A DNA stretch of 64,000 nucleotides, taken from Paracoccus sp. DMF-8. GTDB lineage: Bacteria; Pseudomonadota; Alphaproteobacteria; Rhodobacterales; Rhodobacteraceae. The translations under genes were made by a program, and so were the position numbers. Below are positions 38,828 through 46,197 of this stretch, in pieces. Position 1 is the first letter of the stretch, and the number at the start of each line of letters is the position of its first letter. The stretch lies in contig NZ_JARJHL010000018.1 in the NCBI RefSeq assembly GCF_029309835.1, forward strand, positions 1-64,000, read 5' to 3'. The notes beneath the pieces are model-generated. The model was not told the origin of the DNA and made no database searches. It worked only from the letters and a program-made list of their open reading frames with translations.

Positions 38828-40264
38828 ATGTCTCAGGTCCCCGCAGAACAGGCACCCGCGCCCGATGGCATGTCCTGGTGGTTTCAGGAGGCCATTGCCG
38901 CCGAAGCACCGTCTTCCGCGACTACCGCCCCCGCAGGGCAATCCCGGGCTGATGTGGTGGTGGTTGGCGGTGGGTTCACTGGGCTCTGGACCGCCCTGCG
39001 TCTACGCGAGCGCGCGCCGCATCTCTCGGTAACACTGATCGAGGGAGGTCTCTGCGGTTCGGGCGCGTCCGGTAAGAACGGCGGCAAGGTGCATGGTTAC
39101 TGGGGTTCTCTAGCCACCATGGTGGCTAACTTCGGGCCAGACAAGGCGCTGGAGATTGCACGCCTCGGGACCAAAGCTCAGGACATGATGCGTAACTTCG
39201 CCAATGCACCTGGCCGCGATGTCTGGTGGCGTGAGGGAGGCAATCTGCGCGCCATTACCACCGATTTGCAGGAAACCAAGGCACAGGCCGCCGTCGCCAT
39301 GGCCAAAGAACTCGGCGTGCCTGACAGTGTAGTGGCACTCAGCCGCGAGGAGCTCGCGTGCCATGTGCGATCACCGGTATTTCGAGGCGGTCTTGCGCTT
39401 CCCGAGGGCGCCAATGTCCAGCCTGCGCGCCTGGCGCGGGCGCTGCGCAGCGCCTGTCTCGATGCCGGGGTCGTAGTCTGGGAAAACACTCCAATGACCG
39501 GCTTTGACGAGGGCAGTCCTTGCCGTGTGCGTCACGCGCGGGGGGAGATCCTGTGTGATCAGGTGGTGCTCGCGACCAACATCGCACTGGTCGGCCATCC
39601 CCGAGTGGCGCGCAGCCTTGCACTGTTCTCCTCCTATGCAGTGATGACCGAGCCCATGGAGGACATGGTGGAGCGACTGGGTTGGCATGCCGACCAGGGC
39701 CTCGCCGATCTGCGCATGTTTGTGCATTACTTCCGTAAAGCGGGACAGGACCGACTGCTTATGGGTTCGGGCTCGGGTCCGATCGCCTTCGGGGCGCAGG
39801 TGGATTCGCGCCTGCTGACCCACGATCAACTGGCGGCTGACCGGGCACTGGCGGCGATCCGACGCTTCTTCCCGCAGCTTGGTCGGATCGGCCTTGCAAA
39901 GTCATGGGGTGGCGGCATCGACATCTCGCCCGATCGGCTGCCGTTCTTTGTCACCACTGGTGGCGGCCGCGTGCATTTGGGCGCGGGCTATTCCGGCCAT
40001 GGCGTTAACGCCACCCGCATCGGTGGCGAATGCCTCTCAGGCTTGGTGCTGGGCGTCAAGGACGATTGGACCCAATCTCCGTTCTGCACCCGCAGGGTAG
40101 CTCGTTTCCCGGCCGAGCCTTTCCGCACCTGGGGAGGGCGAGTGGTTCGCTCCGCCATCTTAGGCTGCGAAGATGCCGAGGAGCACGGCCAGCGCGGCAC
40201 AACTCTGCAACGCGCCGGCGCCGCATTGCCCAAAATACTGGGTATCAAGGTCGGCACTCGCTGA
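38828..40264 (+). CDS. FAD-dependent amine/amino-acid oxidoreductase (DAO family, PuuB-like)
   Basis: 478 residues. The FAD-binding dinucleotide fold lies near residue 43 (ADVVVVGGGFTGLWTALRL), followed by LIEGGLCGSGASGKNGGKVHGYWG (the DAO-family flavin segment). The C-terminal half has SWGGGIDISPDRLPFFVTTGGGRVHLGAGYSGHGVN, typical of gamma-glutamylputrescine oxidase and related enzymes. Oxidation of a secondary or primary amine substrate is likely; the exact substrate is unknown. The start at MSQVPAEQ is 12 bases after the ABC gene and an alternative TTG. The proximity to peptide/opine transport genes suggests a former catabolic operon. Confidence 0.85.
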   Translation: MSQVPAEQAPAPDGMSWWFQEAIAAEAPSSATTAPAGQSRADVVVVGGGFTGLWTALRLRERAPHLSVTLIEGGLCGSGASGKNGGKVHGYWGSLATMVANFGPDKALEIARLGTKAQDMMRNFANAPGRDVWWREGGNLRAITTDLQETKAQAAVAMAKELGVPDSVVALSREELACHVRSPVFRGGLALPEGANVQPARLARALRSACLDAGVVVWENTPMTGFDEGSPCRVRHARGEILCDQVVLATNIALVGHPRVARSLALFSSYAVMTEPMEDMVERLGWHADQGLADLRMFVHYFRKAGQDRLLMGSGSGPIAFGAQVDSRLLTHDQLAADRALAAIRRFFPQLGRIGLAKSWGGGIDISPDRLPFFVTTGGGRVHLGAGYSGHGVNATRIGGECLSGLVLGVKDDWTQSPFCTRRVARFPAEPFRTWGGRVVRSAILGCEDAEEHGQRGTTLQRAGAALPKILGIKVGTR

Positions 40265-40353
40265 CTATCTTCGTTCAAGAAAGATATTGCACAGCCCCTG
40301 AATAGCCCCGTGTTTCGTGGACGCTTCCTTCGCTAACTTCGAGGCAAGGAGGC

Positions 40354-40570
40354 CATGATGGGCACAGGCAATTTCACGGATGAGTTCAAGCGCGATGCGG
40401 TCGCGCAGATCACGGAACAGGGCTATGCGGCGAGGGAGGTTTCGCAGCGGCTCGGGTCAGCACGCACTCGCTCTATGAATGGAAGCGCAAGTTCGCGAAG
40501 GCAGCGTCGATGACATGGAGAAGGATGCCGAGATCCGGCGGCTGAAGAGGGAACTGGCGCGCTCCTGCTT
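40354..40570 (+). pseudogene. IS3-family orfA (transposase helix-turn-helix), frameshifted fragment
   Basis: It begins MMGTGNFTDEFKRDAVAQITEQGYAAREVSQRLG, the N-terminus of IS3-family OrfA. After a frameshift near 40461 it continues SLYEWKRKFAKAAS, and later in yet another frame DMEKDAEIRRLKRELAR. orfB is absent. The bases just before it (TGAATAGCCCCGTGTTTCG near 40301) look like an IS3 terminal repeat. It is a decayed fragment. Confidence 0.75.
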
Positions 40571-40599
40571 CAGGACTGCATTCTCCCGCCGCAACCGCT

Positions 40600-40791
40600 T
40601 CAACTCGACATGAGATAGACGGTTGCCTCACTCGGCTCGCTGTCATCACGCTCCTGGCTCAGCCACCGCGTCAGCGTCGACAGCCCGATGCCCAGATCCT
40701 CCGCGATCTCCCGCCGCGTCCGGCCGCTGGTCAGTGCCAGCCGCACTGCTTCACGCCGAAACTCCGGCGTCGGTCTGTTCCCGTTTCCCAT
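40600..40791 (-). pseudogene. Second IS3-family orfA fragment, opposite strand
   Basis: 63 residues: MGNGNRPTPEFRREAVRLALTSGRTRREIAEDLGIGLSTLTRWLSQERDDSEPSE. This is a complete helix-turn-helix OrfA N-terminus with no coiled-coil tail and no orfB. An AGGAGGTGT ribosome binding site precedes the start. It belongs to a different IS3 subgroup from the neighbouring fragment, so two IS remnants abut tail to tail. Confidence 0.7.
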
Positions 40792-41019
40792 AGAACACCT
40801 CCTGGTTCCTCAGTTGGTGCTCTCCATATTTGCCGGGCAAGTCCAGACTACCTCGCCAGAGATGCTTCGCTGTGCGATGAGGGGTGCGCTTGGCTATCGT
40901 GAAGGCAATTCGGGCGGTCTGGGGTAGTCACGGCGAACCTCGGTATCTCAACATGGGCCAAACATGGTTCATGTCGGCGTTGAAGCTGGCTGGAAGCGCC
41001 TGGCACATGCCCAGGCACA

Positions 41020-41048
41020 TTGACTAACGATCCCTAACGATGTATCTA
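41020..41048 (+). promoter_or_regulatory. Predicted promoter of the RES toxin-antitoxin operon
   Basis: TTGACT (41020-41025), a 17-base spacer and TATCTA (41043-41048) make a good sigma-70-type promoter 25 bases before the antitoxin ATG. Repeats cover it (see the next entry). Confidence 0.65.
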
Positions 41049-41057
41049 TTCGATAGA
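41024..41057 (+). promoter_or_regulatory. Probable autoregulatory operator of the toxin-antitoxin operon
   Basis: CTAACGAT occurs twice exactly 10 bases apart (41024-41031 and 41034-41041) within the spacer. An inverted repeat TCTAT-TCG-ATAGA (41045-41057) overlaps the -10 box. Such sites over the promoter fit repression by the antitoxin/toxin complex; that regulator is inferred. Confidence 0.5.
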
Positions 41058-41073
41058 GATATGAGGTGTCGTC

Positions 41074-41685
41074 ATGGCCGTAGCCCTCCGGGATAACAAC
41101 GGGTTCGCCGAGCTGAAGCAGGCGCTGACCGGCCTGCAACTGCGGGGCGGCGAGCAGGAATTTGCGCGGGTCGCGGCGGCCTTTCTGAAGCGCCACGGTG
41201 ACCGATTCAGGCCTCACGGGCGCCCCGAGCCCCTCTCCGCAGCCGAGAAGGCCGCGCTTGACATGGTTGGGGTCGTGGCCAATCAGTCAGATCCCGATGC
41301 GGCCCCGCTGCTCAAGGCTACGGCCAACCATGCCGCGCTGGTGTCGACCGCATTGCCATTGGCTGAGGCGGCGGCAAAGCTTGGTGTGACAGATGGGCGG
41401 CTTCGCCAGCGTGTGCGGGAAGGAACCCTCCTTGCGGTGCACGCGTCGGATGGCCGCAGCTTGCGCGTCCCGGTGTTCCAGCTGACCGAATCCGGGGAGC
41501 TTCCCGGGCTGCGCACCGTCATGCGGGCAATCCGCCGGGATGTAAGGCCGCTTCAAGTCGCGGCCTTCTTTTCGACCCCGCAGTCGGACCTTGAAAATGC
41601 CGACGGCGTGCCGATGACGCCAATCGACTGGCTGCTCGCGGGGAACGACCCGGACCCGGTTCGGGAGCTGGCGCAGAGCCTCTGA
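41074..41685 (+). CDS. Antitoxin of a RES-type toxin-antitoxin pair
   Basis: 203 residues. It sits directly before the RES toxin and overlaps it by one base (TGATG), the usual antitoxin-first order. The sequence has an N-terminal helical segment (FAELKQALTGLQLRGGEQEFARVAAAFLKRH). In the middle is a putative DNA-binding module (ALPLAEAAAKLGVTDGRLRQRVREG, helix-turn-helix-like). The C-terminal DUF-type segment ends GVPMTPIDWLLAGNDPDPVRELAQSL, resembling the toxin-binding end of Xre/MbcA/ParS antitoxins. A GAGGTGT ribosome binding site precedes the start. Confidence 0.75.
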   Translation: MAVALRDNNGFAELKQALTGLQLRGGEQEFARVAAAFLKRHGDRFRPHGRPEPLSAAEKAALDMVGVVANQSDPDAAPLLKATANHAALVSTALPLAEAAAKLGVTDGRLRQRVREGTLLAVHASDGRSLRVPVFQLTESGELPGLRTVMRAIRRDVRPLQVAAFFSTPQSDLENADGVPMTPIDWLLAGNDPDPVRELAQSL

Positions 41686-42335
41686 TGCCGAAGTTTCCCG
41701 AACCGCCCAGCGTGGCGGAGTTGCGTAGGATTGGCCCCGAGATATTTGGACTGAAGGCCGGGTCGCCGTTGGCGCGGGTCTTCTTTCGTGGCGGAGCATG
41801 GCCGGTCAGTTGGGACGAGTTCCGTTTCTGGGGTCCCGGACAGTCGCGCTTCGACCATCATCTGCCCGATGCGGCTGGGCAGCCGGCCCTGGGTTCGCGC
41901 GGTATTTTTTACGCGGCCGGTTCGGCCCCTCCTGGCGCTTTGGCCGTTTGCCTTGCCGAGGTGTTCCAGGAGACTCGCATCATCGATTCATCGGACCGCG
42001 AGCCATGGTTTGCGGTATTTCGGATCACGCGGCATCTTGATCTGCTGGATCTGCGCGGGCTGTGGCCGACCCGTGCCAGCGCATCTGCAACGATCTCGAC
42101 CGGAGCAAAGGCCCGCGCAAGACGCTGGAGCCGAGCCATTCACGAGGCCTGGCCCGACCTCGACGGGATCATCTATCCATCATCCATGGGCGGCAATGCC
42201 GACGCCTTTGCCCTTTACGAGAAAGCGACCGACGCGCTGCCGGCTGCGCCGGATTTTCACCGGCCGCTTTCCGACCCGGCACTGACAGCGCCGCTTCTTG
42301 CGGCGGCTTCCGCGCTCAACTACGCGCTGATGTGA
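41685..42335 (+). CDS. RES-domain toxin (NAD+ phosphorylase/ADP-ribosyl family)
   Basis: 216 residues. RES-domain features are visible: the Arg segment (LARVFFRGG), a Tyr in RGIFYAAGS, a Glu-containing ALAVCLAEVFQETR, and the Ser-containing YPSSMGGNADAFALYEKA. RES toxins of the MbcT type degrade cellular NAD+, halting growth when the antitoxin is lost. It is longer than minimal RES domains because of an N-terminal arm (MPKFPEPPSVAELRRIGPEI). It is translationally coupled to the antitoxin. Confidence 0.85.
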   Translation: MPKFPEPPSVAELRRIGPEIFGLKAGSPLARVFFRGGAWPVSWDEFRFWGPGQSRFDHHLPDAAGQPALGSRGIFYAAGSAPPGALAVCLAEVFQETRIIDSSDREPWFAVFRITRHLDLLDLRGLWPTRASASATISTGAKARARRWSRAIHEAWPDLDGIIYPSSMGGNADAFALYEKATDALPAAPDFHRPLSDPALTAPLLAAASALNYALM

Positions 42336-42481
42336 TGGTCTTCGATGCGGCTGACCGACACGCCGCTGTCGCGACTGCCTGAACTGCTGCCGTGACATTG
42401 GAGGGGCAAGGATACCGTCTCAAAGGGAGCATGACCAGGCCTTCCCTGGGTTGGTTGCGGTTTGTAGACAGTTATAATTTT

Positions 42482-42492
42482 TTGTCTATAAG
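42482..42492. repeat. 11-bp repeat TTGTCTATAAG, copy 1
   Basis: Identical to 43605-43615, so the two copies flank the nucleotidyltransferase gene. Copy 1 is paired with an upstream TAGACA (42465-42470), giving an imperfect inverted repeat in the AT-rich tail region downstream of the gene. Confidence 0.6.
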
Positions 42493-42504
42493 CGGGGGTT
42501 CGGC

Positions 42505-43563
42505 TCAATCCTGCTGGATATTCATCCGCTCTTGCATCGCCTTGATCACCGGTTTTTTCAGCATGGCAACCCCTTCAAGGAGCTTGCTTCTCCAGCTCGG
42601 CCCCCGTGCCATTGCCTCGGTCCAGACCGCCTCCAGCTCATAAGGGCGATCCTCCAGCAACACCTCAAGCAGGGCCTCCGCCTGGCGGATGTCCTTCCGG
42701 GCTTTCGCCTGGCTCTCGGCCGTTTTGATCCTCATCCGGGAGACGATCAGCTTGTGGACCGCATAGCGCTCCGGCGCCGGCACGTTGATCGGCACGCCCA
42801 GCCCGTAAAGGGCGACCGCGTTGATCTCGCCGTAGATCAGGAAGTCGAGGTAGCGAAGAAGCTGGGCATCGCCCTTCATCGCGTGCAACCGGGTGATGCT
42901 TCCGCGCTCCGGCCCGCGCAGCCGGCACAGAAGGTCAACTGCGAATTCTTCCTGGCTTCCCACCCGAATGGCGTATCGCAGGGTCCGCCTCCCGTCTATG
43001 GGCGACGGTATCGCCCTGAACCGCTCATCCGCCGTCTGGAGGGTGGTGAGGAGATCCTGCTCGATAGCGTCGTCCACCGCCAGCGAAATCGAATGGAATT
43101 GCGCTATGTCGAGGTCCCCGGTCTGGCCCGCCGCGTTGTCGAAACGCACCCCCAGCATCGGCGAATAGGTCTGAAATGCCGCCGAGCCAACGACTACGGC
43201 CCGCAGCCGGAAGGCCCCGGCCGCCGCCAGCGTCGACATGATTTTCCCCGAGAGCGGGTCCGGGCCGGGCAGCCGGGCCGCACGCAGGGATCGGATCATG
43301 GAAAGACGCTCGGCGCGCACGGCTTTCAGGTCATGATGCTGATGCAATCGGGCCTGAACCTCGGCGCTGTCCGGCCCGAGGTAGAGGTCTTTCTTCCGGA
43401 CGCCGTTGATCATGGGCATCTTCAGATACCAGAACTCTCGGCCTCCGATCGTCTGCCGGTAGGGCGCGCCGCCGGCTTCGATCAGTTCCGCGTAAGACCC
43501 CGACCAACTGCGATCGACCATGTCGGCGTAGAGTGTCTGCAAGGAAACGGGTAGACGAACCAT
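42505..43563 (-). CDS. GSU2403-family nucleotidyltransferase-fold protein
   Basis: 352 residues. The nucleotidyltransferase core is visible as AVVVGSAAFQTYSPMLGV followed by TGDLDIAQF (Gly-Ser and Asp-x-Asp, about residues 125-150), with a later FAVDLLCRL providing another acidic residue. The N-terminal part (DRSWSGSYAELIEAGGAPYRQTIGGREFWYLKM) and the C-terminal helical tail resemble GSU2403-type proteins, often found on mobile DNA with unknown substrate. The ATG at 43563 is chosen because AGGAGG lies five bases upstream; a GTG six bases earlier overlaps that site. It has its own promoter with overlapping palindrome. A toxin-like role is possible but unproven. Confidence 0.75.
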   Translation of the reverse strand: MVRLPVSLQTLYADMVDRSWSGSYAELIEAGGAPYRQTIGGREFWYLKMPMINGVRKKDLYLGPDSAEVQARLHQHHDLKAVRAERLSMIRSLRAARLPGPDPLSGKIMSTLAAAGAFRLRAVVVGSAAFQTYSPMLGVRFDNAAGQTGDLDIAQFHSISLAVDDAIEQDLLTTLQTADERFRAIPSPIDGRRTLRYAIRVGSQEEFAVDLLCRLRGPERGSITRLHAMKGDAQLLRYLDFLIYGEINAVALYGLGVPINVPAPERYAVHKLIVSRMRIKTAESQAKARKDIRQAEALLEVLLEDRPYELEAVWTEAMARGPSWRSKLLEGVAMLKKPVIKAMQERMNIQQD

Positions 43564-43582
43564 CGGCACCTCCTGGGAGCTA

Positions 43583-43611
43583 TTTATAGAAACAAGTTAA
43601 TTAATTGTCTA
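43583..43611 (-). promoter_or_regulatory. Predicted promoter with overlapping operator of the nucleotidyltransferase gene
   Basis: On the minus strand TAGACA (43611-43606), a 17-base spacer and TATAAA (43588-43583) form a strong promoter 20 bases before the ATG. The inverted repeat TTATAGACAA...TTGTTTCTATAA spans both boxes. The half-site recurs downstream of the gene, suggesting a dedicated repressor. Confidence 0.65.
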
Positions 43612-43615
43612 TAAG
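43605..43615. repeat. 11-bp repeat TTGTCTATAAG, copy 2
   Basis: The exact second copy of the repeat at 42482-42492, here covering the -35 box of the nucleotidyltransferase promoter. Confidence 0.6.
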
Positions 43616-43684
43616 AACTCTTGATCGGCGTTGATGAGGGGTTGGGTGGCCACTGCTGGCGGCACCTATGTGCCATAATGATAC

Positions 43685-43770
43685 AGACAGGATGGCGACA
43701 CGGCCGATACCGAGGCTATCTGCGAAGCGGCGGCGCGCCCGGTGATGCGTTTTTTGCCCGTGAAAGGTTG
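43685..43770 (+). pseudogene. IS110-family transposase scrap
   Basis: One plus-strand frame reads RQDGDTADTEAICEAAARPVMRFLPVK, the DEDD-region peptide conserved in IS110-family transposases. Nothing else of the gene remains on either side. The surrounding stretch 43616-43934 has no other supported feature. Confidence 0.65.
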
Positions 43771-43934
43771 CACTACCTGGTTCAGGGGATGAAGGGCCGC
43801 CCCCGGATCTCCTTTTTGGCTATGGGGACGCATCATCCTCCCGCCGGGCCTCGGCCCCGTCACCGTCTTCCGGGAGGTCGATCAGCCGGCGCATCCGGCT
43901 GTCAGGCTTCTCATTCCGCTTGGCCTGCGACGGT

Positions 43935-44342
43935 TTACCCATGACGAACAGGCTTGATATATCGCCTGAATGCGGCAACGACTGCCGCGTCATCTTTCCC
44001 GAACCGTTGCGCCGGCGGGCAGCCGAAATCGACGTGGGCGCGGGTCAGCAAGTAGCAGAGCATCAGGTTGCTGATACGGCAGGGCCTGAGCTTCAGGAGG
44101 TCGAGGACAACATCGAAAACCCGGCCCAGTTCCGTATCGAACTGGAATAGCGGCACCATGGTCCTGCCATTCTGAATCAGAGCGATGACGCCGTCCTCAC
44201 GGGCCATGGCCTGCATGGCACCTTCCGGGTCATCCGTTTCGATACGCAAGAGCACGCAGGCCTGTGACGCATCGATCAGGTCGATGCTGGCGAGGAGGCG
44301 CTCCTTGATGCCGGATTTCTCAGGTGGATTTTTCGGCGGCAT
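43935..44342 (-). CDS. Uncharacterised small protein, antitoxin-like C-terminus
   Basis: 135 residues beginning MPPKNPPEKSGIKERLLASIDLIDASQ. The C-terminal half (MVPLFQFDTELGRVFDVVLDLLKL...LCYLLTRAHVDFGCPPAQRFGKDDAAVVAAFRRYI) resembles the toxin-binding domain seen in MbcA/ParS-type antitoxins, where a PxFQF start and a GxxPA loop are typical. No RES or other toxin gene follows it directly. It starts one base after the phosphoesterase stop and is the last gene of the minus-strand cluster. Confidence 0.6.
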   Translation of the reverse strand: MPPKNPPEKSGIKERLLASIDLIDASQACVLLRIETDDPEGAMQAMAREDGVIALIQNGRTMVPLFQFDTELGRVFDVVLDLLKLRPCRISNLMLCYLLTRAHVDFGCPPAQRFGKDDAAVVAAFRRYIKPVRHG

Positions 44343-44343
44343 G

Positions 44344-45162
44344 CTATTTCTGCCTCGGAACGGCCCGGTTCCGCATCTCGTCGAAGGTAAATCCGGCGGG
44401 CAGCGCGACCTCCCCGATCGAAAGATAGCCGCCGATGCATTCCGGGCAGACACGGCGACCCTCCGGCAACCATTTGCGCATGGCCTCTCCGATGGTGACA
44501 ATCGTCTCGTTGGTCGCAGCCACGACGATCCGACCATTGCGCACCACGGCATGGCCGAACACAAGCGCCGGATCCAGGATCGCGCCGCAGCCCGCGCAAA
44601 GTTCCGTCGGCCAGGCGCGGCCCGGTTCGACCTGATCCCAGTGTGCATTGACCGGGAGCCTGGCTGCCCGGGCCTCGATCTCCGGCAGCGTGACCGGTCG
44701 GAAATCCCAGACGTCGACGCCGACGTTCACGGAATTACGCGACCCCCGCCAGTTCTGATGCACATGGCCGAACAGCTGCAGCCCCTGGTGCCGCGCGCCC
44801 GGCCAAGTGATCATGGGATAATGGCAGAGGAACAGTCGCCGCTTGTCGACGACTATGTCGGCGGTCTCGGCCACGCTGTCCCAGGGCAGATCGCAGACCC
44901 AGTCTTCATCGTGATTGCCCCGGATCAGATGCTTGCGGCCCGGCAGGGCATGATAAATGGTGCGCACCTCACGCCGTTGCGCATCGGTTGATCTTCCCGC
45001 GGTCAAATCTCCCAGAATCCACAGATCGTCATCCGGCCCGACCCGTGCCCGGCACTCGGCCAGCAGGTGGGCATTCATCGCGGCCACGTCTGGGAACGGA
45101 CGGTCACAAAAGCCAATGATCCGGTCATGGCTGTAATGCGGATCGGCGGTGAACCAATGCAT
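44344..45162 (-). CDS. Metallophosphoesterase with C-terminal zinc ribbon
   Basis: 272 residues. The calcineurin-like metal sites are in order: ADPHYSH (residues 6-12), ILGDLTAG (49-56), GNHDE (82-86), CHYP (113-116) and GHVH (132-135). This places it with bacterial phosphodiesterases of the YfcE/MPE type. An unusual addition is a C-terminal region with CAGC (189-192) and CPEC (239-242), probably a zinc ribbon. It would hydrolyse a phosphodiester or nucleotide; the substrate is unknown. It is tightly coupled to both neighbours (one-base gaps). Confidence 0.85.
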   Translation of the reverse strand: MHWFTADPHYSHDRIIGFCDRPFPDVAAMNAHLLAECRARVGPDDDLWILGDLTAGRSTDAQRREVRTIYHALPGRKHLIRGNHDEDWVCDLPWDSVAETADIVVDKRRLFLCHYPMITWPGARHQGLQLFGHVHQNWRGSRNSVNVGVDVWDFRPVTLPEIEARAARLPVNAHWDQVEPGRAWPTELCAGCGAILDPALVFGHAVVRNGRIVVAATNETIVTIGEAMRKWLPEGRRVCPECIGGYLSIGEVALPAGFTFDEMRNRAVPRQK

Positions 45163-45163
45163 G

Positions 45164-45637
45164 TCACTCCTCCTCCCCGGAGGCGGAACGGTCCGCCGCG
45201 TCGATCCCGCGCACCCGCGCGATATATGCGGCCAGAAGCTTCTGAAGCAGCTCCGGGTCGTTGATGTTGGCGAATCCCGGCAGGGCGAACTGGAAGGAGC
45301 CCGCGAGCTTCGCCTTTCCGTTCATGGATTCAGCCAATTCCACCTCAAGGGCGTCGATGGATCGGCCGAGCCGATACCAGCGCGATGCGGTCCGGGCCCA
45401 GCCAGCAGCGGGATCGATGGCGATCAGCTGCGAGGTGTGGATGCTTGCATTGCCGAGGAGGGGGTGATCGGTCACCTCACCCCACAGCATCACATGACCG
45501 CCAGGCGAGATCGCCGCTTTCCAGTCGGACAGGATCGGCGCCTGAGCGAGATCTTCTTCGGTCGGCCCGGCCTCGACGGCGGCGATGGCGCGTAGCACCT
45601 TGTCGAACCAGGCGCGGTCGATGGGTGAAAGTTTCAT
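45164..45637 (-). CDS. DUF6634-like hypothetical protein
   Basis: 157 residues starting MKLSPIDRAWFDKVLRAIAAVEAGPTEEDLAQAPIL. It has a conserved-looking centre (LSDWKAAISPGGHVMLWGEVTDHPLLG, HTSQLIAID, WARTASRWYRLG) of the type annotated as DUF6634 in Rhodobacteraceae plasmids. Function is unknown. It ends one base before the phosphoesterase start; its GGAGGAG tail supplies that gene's ribosome binding site. The family assignment is from memory. Confidence 0.65.
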   Translation of the reverse strand: MKLSPIDRAWFDKVLRAIAAVEAGPTEEDLAQAPILSDWKAAISPGGHVMLWGEVTDHPLLGNASIHTSQLIAIDPAAGWARTASRWYRLGRSIDALEVELAESMNGKAKLAGSFQFALPGFANINDPELLQKLLAAYIARVRGIDAADRSASGEEE

Positions 45638-45735
45638 GACGGTTTCTCCGTTTCGATGGCATGAAGAGGGCGGCTGCGGCGATGCCGCAGGCGGAAATGG
45701 ATTCCGGGAAGAAGGAGGTGCAGAGTGTTGCGGCG

Positions 45736-46197
45736 CTACCTGCGCGGGGGTCGGGTCCGCTCGATGCAGGGATCGCAGCTTGTGGTCAGCCACATGTCGA
45801 CGCTGCGGATGCGGGACGGGCCGCCACATCCCTCACAGGTATGCGCGGCCTCGACTTGCGCCTTGGCGATGCGGTTCAGGATGCGCTCATTGCTGCCAGT
45901 TACGCGAAAGCGCAGCCCGCCGAACTTCTGATTCACCTGGAGCACGCGAAACGCCGGCACGGGCATCTCGTCGAGAATTGCGGCAATATCGGCGCTGAGC
46001 CGCTCGATCAGCGGATACCAGCCCGGACCGCATCGAAAACCATCGGAGAGCAAGCTCGCGCTGTTGGACGGGCAGGCGGAGCGATAGACCTGCGGCCAGG
46101 CTTGCATAACCCGCATGGCCGCGCATCTGCTTTCGGGGGTCTGGAGGAACATGGCGAACTCCGGTGTGGCAACGGAGGCAAGGCGCAGATCAGTCAT
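45736..46197 (-). CDS. Uncharacterised protein with a CxxC zinc-finger-like end
   Basis: 153 residues from MTDLRLASVATPEF. The middle reads FRCGPGWYPLIERLSADIAAIL and VLQVNQKFGGLRFRVTGSNERILNRIAKAQVEAAHTCEGCGGPSR, ending TTSCDPC. The paired cysteines suggest one zinc site. The KFGGLRFRVTG region recurs in small phage and plasmid proteins of unknown function. Its start overlaps the end of the AAA+ protease gene by 8 bases. Confidence 0.65.
   Translation of the reverse strand: MTDLRLASVATPEFAMFLQTPESRCAAMRVMQAWPQVYRSACPSNSASLLSDGFRCGPGWYPLIERLSADIAAILDEMPVPAFRVLQVNQKFGGLRFRVTGSNERILNRIAKAQVEAAHTCEGCGGPSRIRSVDMWLTTSCDPCIERTRPPRR

Noticed and set aside
42532..43554. 340-codon plus-strand frame opposite the nucleotidyltransferase
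   Set aside because: It is a shadow frame; the minus strand has the conserved domain, a near-consensus promoter and an AGGAGG ribosome binding site.
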